NCBI GenBank assembly: GCA_902796595.1
Contig: CADBPM010000110.1
Location: 1 to 64,000 of the forward strand
Direction of reading: 5' to 3'
From: an uncultured Lachnospiraceae bacterium
GTDB taxonomy: Bacteria; Bacillota; Clostridia; Lachnospirales; Lachnospiraceae
Length of the DNA stretch: 64,000 nucleotides
A model generated the notes under the pieces. The model did not search any database and was not told where the DNA came from. It saw only the letters and a list, made by a program, of their open reading frames with translations. Below, piece after piece: positions 62,742-64,000 of the stretch (the first letter of the stretch is position 1; every line of letters begins with the position of its first letter). Both the position numbers and the translations under genes were made by a program.

Positions 62742-64000
62742 ATGATTTTAAACGGTTCACAGATTTTAGTTGAGTGTCTTAAGGAACAGGGTGTTGATAC
62801 TATTTTCGGTTATCCTGGCGGAGCTATCCTCAATCTCTATGATGAACTTTATCGTCATAGTGATGAGATAAAGCATATACTTACAAGTCATGAGCAGGGA
62901 GCTGCTCATGCAGCAGACGGCTACGCAAGGGCAACAGGAAAAGTTGGTGTCTGCCTTGCTACAAGTGGTCCGGGAGCAACAAATCTTGTTACCGGAATAG
63001 CAACAGCTTATATGGATTCAGTTCCACTTGTCGCTATTACAGGAAATGTAGGTACAAGTCTTCTTGGAAAGGATTCTTTTCAGGAGGTTGATATCGCTGG
63101 TGTGACTATGCCTATTACAAAGTACAGCTTTATTGTTAAAGATGTAAATAAGTTGGCTGATACAGTAAGAAGAGCCTTTAAGATTGCAAGGTCAGGAAGA
63201 CCGGGGCCTGTCCTTATCGATATAACAAAGGATGTTACTGCAAACAAGTGCGAATATATAGCTAAAGAGCCAGAAAAAGTTGAAGCAAGGGAAAACAAGT
63301 GTGATGATAAATGCCTTGATGCGGCTGTTTCCATGATAGAGGAGTCAAGCGAACCTGTTATCCTTGTCGGCGGCGGTGCAACTATCTCCTGTGCAGATAA
63401 ATGTGTAAGAGAACTTGCAGAAAAAATGGATGCACCTGTTTGTGATTCTCTTATGGGTAAGGGCGTATTTCCAGGAACTGATCCACGCTATATGGGCATG
63501 ATAGGAATGCATGGCACAAAGACGGCAAATCGTGCAGTGACGGAATGTGATCTTCTTGTTGTGCTTGGAGCAAGGTTCTCAGACAGAGTAACAGGCAATA
63601 CTAAGACATTTGCAAAGAATGCAAAGATCCTTCAGATTGATATAGATCCGGCTGAGGTAAATAAGAATGTCAAGGTGGACAATTTCCTTGAAGGGGATGT
63701 AAAGGAAGTAGTATCTGCTATACTAAGGAAACTTTCAAAGCAGAATCACAGCGAGTGGATCAAGAAGGTTGAGGACTTTAAGGCAAAGAACCCGTTAGTA
63801 TATCATGAAGATCAGATGACAGGTCCTTACTTTATAGAGGAACTTTACAAGCTTACAGAGGGGGATGCCATAATCACAACTGAGGTCGGTCAGCATCAGA
63901 TGTGGGCTGCTCAGTTCTATAGGTATAAGAAATCCCACCAGTTGCTCACATCAGGCGGTCTTGGAACTATGGGTTATGGTCTTGGCGCTTCGATCGGAGC
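62742..64000 (+). CDS. ilvB: Acetolactate synthase large subunit (cut by window end)
   Basis: First common enzyme of branched-chain amino-acid synthesis, using thiamine diphosphate. The visible 419 codons include the N-terminal GYPGGAILNLYD, the catalytic glutamate in HEQGAAHAADGYARATG, and the central FAD-type domain with LGARFSDRVTGN. The window ends in the start of the thiamine-binding domain near LGTMGYGLGASIG, so the last roughly 140 residues are missing. AGAGAGG precedes ATG 62742. A small subunit gene (ilvN) is not visible. Confidence 0.95.
   Translation, partial: MILNGSQILVECLKEQGVDTIFGYPGGAILNLYDELYRHSDEIKHILTSHEQGAAHAADGYARATGKVGVCLATSGPGATNLVTGIATAYMDSVPLVAITGNVGTSLLGKDSFQEVDIAGVTMPITKYSFIVKDVNKLADTVRRAFKIARSGRPGPVLIDITKDVTANKCEYIAKEPEKVEARENKCDDKCLDAAVSMIEESSEPVILVGGGATISCADKCVRELAEKMDAPVCDSLMGKGVFPGTDPRYMGMIGMHGTKTANRAVTECDLLVVLGARFSDRVTGNTKTFAKNAKILQIDIDPAEVNKNVKVDNFLEGDVKEVVSAILRKLSKQNHSEWIKKVEDFKAKNPLVYHEDQMTGPYFIEELYKLTEGDAIITTEVGQHQMWAAQFYRYKKSHQLLTSGGLGTMGYGLGASIG

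Overview
The window looks like a chromosomal segment of a low-to-mid GC, strictly anaerobic Firmicute. A flagellated member of the Lachnospiraceae (Butyrivibrio/Roseburia-like) fits best. The reasons are inferential: AT-rich codon use, AGGAG-type ribosome binding sites, a class III (anaerobic) ribonucleotide reductase, a Re-citrate-synthase-like enzyme, a tyrosyl T-box, and several uncharacterised families (DUF5716/DUF5717) that I remember mainly from Lachnospiraceae. I see no rRNA, tRNA, insertion sequence, prophage or CRISPR array. Most of the window is dense housekeeping DNA with short operons.

Layout. 1-623: hairpin repeats and a broken glycoside-hydrolase (GH31) remnant. 764-12880: fructokinase, purA, then a tightly coupled four-gene cassette of unknown function (3138-9945: large Ig-like/solenoid protein, Hsp70/actin-fold ATPase-like protein, TPR protein, coiled-coil membrane protein), running on into aroC and an aminopeptidase P. 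12937-20635: a DUF1653 protein on the minus strand, an EAL-HDOD-like protein, a 52-residue membrane protein, glmS, an unknown membrane protein, a Re-citrate-synthase-like DRE-TIM enzyme and a GntR/FCD regulator. 20847-27588: clpB, then dprA and comM on the minus strand, then a tyrosine T-box and tyrS. 27664-34795: a secreted transglutaminase-like protein and a coupled three-gene operon (EIIC-like membrane domain fused to a degenerate EAL domain, HAD phosphatase, adenosine-deaminase-like protein with a Rossmann-like tail). 34927-38288: proC and icd (minus), GNAT, trmO. 38289-44256: a long structured leader, nrdD, NUDIX, NatAB-type ABC exporter, nrdG. 44512-51218: giant surface coiled-coil protein, prepilin peptidase, PilZ protein, FliK-like protein. 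51400-56316: leuS, a degenerate sigma-70-like protein, purB. 56348-59586: two overlapping TPR-GGDEF genes (minus). 59830-64000: leuB, ilvD, ilvB (cut by the window end).

Connections. Citrate synthase-like enzyme plus isocitrate dehydrogenase suggest the oxidative half of the TCA cycle for 2-oxoglutarate/glutamate, and proC takes glutamate-derived P5C to proline. leuB-ilvD-ilvB form a branched-chain amino-acid block. c-di-GMP is a recurring theme: two intact GGDEF proteins, one PilZ receptor beside a FliK-like gene, and two degenerate EAL proteins that probably sense rather than hydrolyse. The best candidate for an undescribed system is the 3138-9945 cassette. The most interesting non-coding signals are a 103-bp intergenic repeat present in two inverted copies with a covarying hairpin, a second dispersed hairpin repeat, and the roughly 300-nt nrdD leader with competing helices.
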